From NCBI GenBank assembly GCA_003661265.1, contig QMVU01000048.1, positions 1 through 7,454 on the forward strand: a stretch of DNA of 7,454 nt, read 5' to 3'. The position numbers and the translations under genes were made by a program. The DNA comes from Thermoproteota archaeon. Its GTDB lineage: Archaea > Korarchaeota > Korarchaeia > Korarchaeales > Korarchaeaceae. Positions 5,378 through 7,454 of this stretch are shown here, one piece after another. The notes below the pieces were generated by a model that saw only the letters and a program-made list of their open reading frames with translations, did no database searches and was not told the origin of the DNA. The number at the start of each line of letters is the position of its first letter. Position 1 is the stretch's first letter.

Positions 5378-6535
5378 TCAACGTCTCAGGAAATCTATCT
5401 CCTTTGAGATCTCCGTTGTGAGGATCTCAGCCCTATCTGCCCTGACGACGACGGTGTCCTCTATCCTTATCCCTCCCCACCCCTTGATGTATATCCCGGG
5501 CTCCACGGTCACTACCGTTCCTCGCCTCAGCTCCCCCTTGGCTCCAACGATTAACCTCGGCTTCTCATGCACATCCAGCCCAACTCCGTGTCCGAGGGAG
5601 TGTACGAACTCTCCTATCAGCCCATATTCCTTCAAAACCCTTCTAGAGGCCACATCTGGGTCTTGAACTGGTACTCCTTCCCTGATAGACTTTAATCCCT
5701 CGCTTTGAGCCTTAGCCACGGCTTCAAACCTTTTGATGACCTCCTCGCTTGGCTTTCCGTAAACGAAGGTTCTCGTCGTATCGCTGCAATAACCAGCGAA
5801 CTTAGCTCCCCAGTCAAAGAGCACAAGATCTCCTTTTTTGAGCTTCCTCTCCGTTGGCACATGATGGGCGTTGAATGTGTTCTCCCCAAAGGCTACTATG
5901 CTTGGAAAGGCCAGACCAGATGCTCCTAGATCCCTCATGAGGAACTCCAGCTTGTTTGCGATGACCTTCTCCGTTACACCTGGTTTGAGCTCCTCTATTA
6001 CAAGTTCTAGGGCTTTAGCAGATATCTCCGCACTTCTCCTTATCAGCTCAACTTCCTTCTCGCTCTTAATTACCCTCATCTCCTCCACATAGGAGCCAGC
6101 GTCGATAAGGGGGACCGACTTCCTCCTTCTGAAGACCTTCCTTACCTCCTTTAGCGAGTCCGCTCTGGATTTCTCAACTCCAAGCCTCTTAACTCTCACT
6201 TTTCTATCGATTAAAATCTCTTTAGCCCTCTTTACCAGGTTTGCCTGCCTTATCTCCCTCTTGTTCAGGCCGTAGTATGGCTTAACTGCCTCCACCTCGA
6301 ACGGGGATTCCTGCTCTGCAAGGGCATCTCCAAACGCGTACCTCACCAGGAGAAAGGGCTCTCCGTCAAGAGGAATGACGAACAAGCCAGCGTTCTTCGT
6401 TCCGCTAAGATACAGCATGTTGGAGCCTGTGAAGAAGAGGGATGCATCTACCCCCTTCTTCTCCATCCACTCCCTTAGCTTACCTATTCTCCTCACGAAC
6501 TCTTCCTTTCCCATGGATGTCATCGCTCCTCGCAT
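5378..6535 (-). CDS. M24 family metallopeptidase (Xaa-Pro dipeptidase/aminopeptidase type)
   Basis: A 385-residue cytoplasmic peptidase with an N-terminal creatinase-like domain (about 10-150) and a C-terminal pita-bread domain (about 160-375). The five metal ligands are present: Asp241 (LFDWGAKF), Asp252 (CSDTTRTF), His316 (SLGHGVGLDVHE), Glu345 (VEPGIY) and Glu359 (RIEDTV). The spacings 11, 64, 29 and 14 equal those of Pyrococcus prolidase. His224 and His323 fit the substrate-side histidines. The family cleaves the bond before proline in dipeptides or at peptide N-termini, with Co, Mn or Zn, for peptide recycling; dipeptidase and aminopeptidase cannot be told apart here. Start: ATG 6535 has GAGGT at 6542-6546 just ahead of it, but in-frame ATGs at 6523 (M5) and 6511 (M8) are possible, and an AT box at 6553-6560 suits a start near 6527. 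It converges on the S-component gene with a two-base gap. Confidence 0.88.
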   Translation of the reverse strand: MRGAMTSMGKEEFVRRIGKLREWMEKKGVDASLFFTGSNMLYLSGTKNAGLFVIPLDGEPFLLVRYAFGDALAEQESPFEVEAVKPYYGLNKREIRQANLVKRAKEILIDRKVRVKRLGVEKSRADSLKEVRKVFRRRKSVPLIDAGSYVEEMRVIKSEKEVELIRRSAEISAKALELVIEELKPGVTEKVIANKLEFLMRDLGASGLAFPSIVAFGENTFNAHHVPTERKLKKGDLVLFDWGAKFAGYCSDTTRTFVYGKPSEEVIKRFEAVAKAQSEGLKSIREGVPVQDPDVASRRVLKEYGLIGEFVHSLGHGVGLDVHEKPRLIVGAKGELRRGTVVTVEPGIYIKGWGGIRIEDTVVVRADRAEILTTEISKEIDFLRR

Positions 6536-6629
6536 TCACTTACCTCTTTTTCTAAAAATGTAACCAAGGGATTAGCACATACTTCCTATAGCTGAAATCT
6601 CAAGGACAGAACGTCTTAGGGCTCCTAAA
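6536..6629 (-). promoter_or_regulatory. Gap between hepT and the peptidase gene with a possible promoter
   Basis: This 94-bp gap separates the hepT stop from the peptidase start, both on the minus strand. Read on the minus strand it holds cattttta (6553-6560), a weak TATA-like box, followed by a GAGGT ribosome-binding motif (6542-6546). The gap is long enough for a separate promoter, so the peptidase gene need not belong to the toxin-antitoxin transcript. I see no hairpin or repeat in it. Confidence 0.35.
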
Positions 6630-7064
6630 TTATCTGGACTTCTGCTCCCTTATTACCCTAAGGATTACCTTAACGAATTCCATCAAGTCCCTAACGTCTT
6701 TGATCATGATGGAGAAGAGTTTTCTTGTCTCTATCTCAGCGTATCTGTGGACTAGGAGGTTCCTGAACTTTGCCATCCTTTGCAGCCTTAAGGAAAGGTC
6801 CTCATCTATTATGCCCTCCTCCTCGAGTATCCTGAAGATATCTGAATAGTCCATCGGCCTTCTGAACCCCTTTACCGCGATGATGTGATTTGCTATGTCG
6901 AGGCAGGCCTCTATGGACTCCAACAAGGCGTGTTTTGATGCCATTATGTCCCTGTAGCTCTTTTCAAAGCTTTTGTATCCTTCGGATGCTATCTCCTCGA
7001 GCAGCTTGAGGTTCTTCTCTATCAAGTCGATCCTCAGGTGGATCAGGTCCCTGTCTATCTCCAT
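6630..7064 (-). CDS. hepT: HepT-like HEPN ribonuclease toxin
   Basis: A 144-residue, mostly helical HEPN protein (former DUF86). The motif RNLLVHRY at 101-108 is the exact RX4HXY signature of HepT toxins: Arg101 and His106 form the RNase site at the dimer interface, and Tyr108 is the residue that the partner MntA modifies with AMP. HepT cleaves cellular RNA when unmodified. The frame stays open upstream to 7208, but that part overlaps mntA in another frame. The ATG at 7064 is preferred because a strong GAGGAGG motif (7070-7076) stands five bases ahead, the product then has the family length, and the start overlaps the mntA stop by only 10 bases, a usual sign of translational coupling. It is the distal gene of the pair. 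Confidence 0.87.
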   Translation of the reverse strand: MEIDRDLIHLRIDLIEKNLKLLEEIASEGYKSFEKSYRDIMASKHALLESIEACLDIANHIIAVKGFRRPMDYSDIFRILEEEGIIDEDLSLRLQRMAKFRNLLVHRYAEIETRKLFSIMIKDVRDLMEFVKVILRVIREQKSR

Positions 7065-7454
7065 TCCATCCTCCTCTCCCTGATCCTGTTGTACGTTTCC
7101 AAGAATGGCCTGAAATCCATGCACCTGTCCAATGTTGAGGCCTCGAATTTCACCCTCATCCCCTCGTCCTTTGAGATTATCAGCTTTCCGTGCCTCAGAA
7201 CCTGACATAGGAAGACCAGAGGTTTGTCGTTGAGCACCTTCACTTCAACGTCTGCACCTGTGGCTCTGCTAAGCTTTAGAGAGAGATCTACCTCGTAAAA
7301 CGGATTTTCCTCTGGGGAGGGAAGATCCCTTACGAGAACAGCTATGTCCACGTCGCTTTTCTCATGAAAATCTCCTCTGGCACGAGATCCATATAGATAA
7401 GCCACTACTACGTTTTCTTCCTCTTCAAGGACCTCTCTAAGCTTTTCGATGATG
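7055..7454 (-). CDS. mntA: MntA-like nucleotidyltransferase antitoxin, 5' end beyond the window
   Basis: A minimal nucleotidyltransferase, 132 residues visible, open through the right edge. The frame continues upstream of the GTG at 7405 with sensible sequence (IIEKLREVLEEEENVV), so the true start lies outside. It carries the motif GSRARGDFHEKSDVD, an exact GSX10DXD. The two Asp bind metal and ATP, and the later acidic strand ADVEVKVL supplies the third carboxylate. In characterised pairs MntA transfers AMP from ATP to the Tyr of the HepT RX4HXY motif and silences the toxin. The C-terminal helix (TYNRIRERRMEWR) extends into hepT, with which the gene overlaps by 10 bases. The antitoxin gene comes first, so it would be made before the toxin. 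Confidence 0.87.
   Translation of the reverse strand, partial: IIEKLREVLEEEENVVVAYLYGSRARGDFHEKSDVDIAVLVRDLPSPEENPFYEVDLSLKLSRATGADVEVKVLNDKPLVFLCQVLRHGKLIISKDEGMRVKFEASTLDRCMDFRPFLETYNRIRERRMEWR
7070..7076 (-). promoter_or_regulatory. Ribosome-binding site of hepT inside the mntA 3' end
   Basis: On the minus strand GAGGAGG lies five bases before the ATG at 7064 and within the last codons of mntA (the Arg-Arg of RERRMEWR). It is the strongest such motif in the window. It sets the hepT start at 7064 against the longer open frame reaching 7208. Confidence 0.65.

Noticed and set aside
5418..6563. Plus-strand frames of 60-82 codons within the M24 peptidase gene
   Set aside because: The minus-strand frame carries all five metal ligands at exact family spacing. 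The plus-strand products are composition artefacts.
7065..7208. A longer hepT reading frame starting at 7208 (192 residues)
   Set aside because: The extra 48 residues lie within mntA in another frame and have no family similarity. The ATG at 7064 has a strong ribosome-binding site and gives the normal HepT length.
1..7454. CRISPR array, insertion sequence, tRNA or rRNA
   Set aside because: No regularly spaced long repeats, terminal inverted repeats with a transposase, cloverleaf or rRNA-like segments were seen. Coding density leaves no gap above about 95 bases.

Overview
The window looks like a chromosomal segment of a thermophilic archaeon. By eye it is about half GC. Arginine is mostly AGG/AGA and isoleucine often ATA. 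Promoters are short AT-rich boxes 25-30 nt ahead of nearly leaderless starts, and several families have archaeal form (a zinc-ribbon threonine-synthase-like protein, a MntA/HepT pair, a membrane-anchored beta-propeller surface protein, a short XerA-like N-terminus). A deep thermophilic TACK lineage, for example Korarchaeia-like, would fit, but that placement is an impression from style and not from any marker gene.

Layout, left to right. A tyrosine recombinase N-terminus (1-159, minus) runs off the left edge. Divergent from it is a 916-residue secreted and membrane-anchored protein (218-2968, plus), with an N-terminal beta-propeller, beta-sandwich domains, a Thr/Pro stalk, one membrane helix and a cytoplasmic coiled coil. 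A small NifX-like protein (3024-3395, plus, TTG start) has its own TATA-like box. It converges, with a one-base gap, on a threonine-synthase-like protein (3397-4830, minus) fused to a C-terminal winged helix. Divergent from that is an ECF-transporter S component (4887-5375, plus), which converges with a two-base gap on an M24 metallopeptidase (5378-6535, minus). The right end holds a HepT/MntA toxin-antitoxin pair (6630-7454, minus), with mntA cut by the window edge. No stretch over 300 bases lacks a gene, and I see no rRNA, tRNA, IS element or CRISPR array.

The most interesting part is 3397-5375. The threonine-synthase-like protein keeps the fold, the zinc ribbon, the phosphate loop and the C-terminal TGSGLKDP motif. 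It has methionine where the catalytic Schiff-base lysine should be, an altered substrate loop, and a DNA-binding-type domain at its end. It is divergent from a vitamin-type ECF S component across a 56-bp gap with one central AT box usable in both directions and three TAAGCTA copies at 20- and 11-bp steps, one over the box and one in front of each start. I infer a former enzyme turned ligand-sensing regulator that controls itself and a small-molecule uptake gene. The ligand (an amino acid, PLP or a B6-like vitamin) is unknown.
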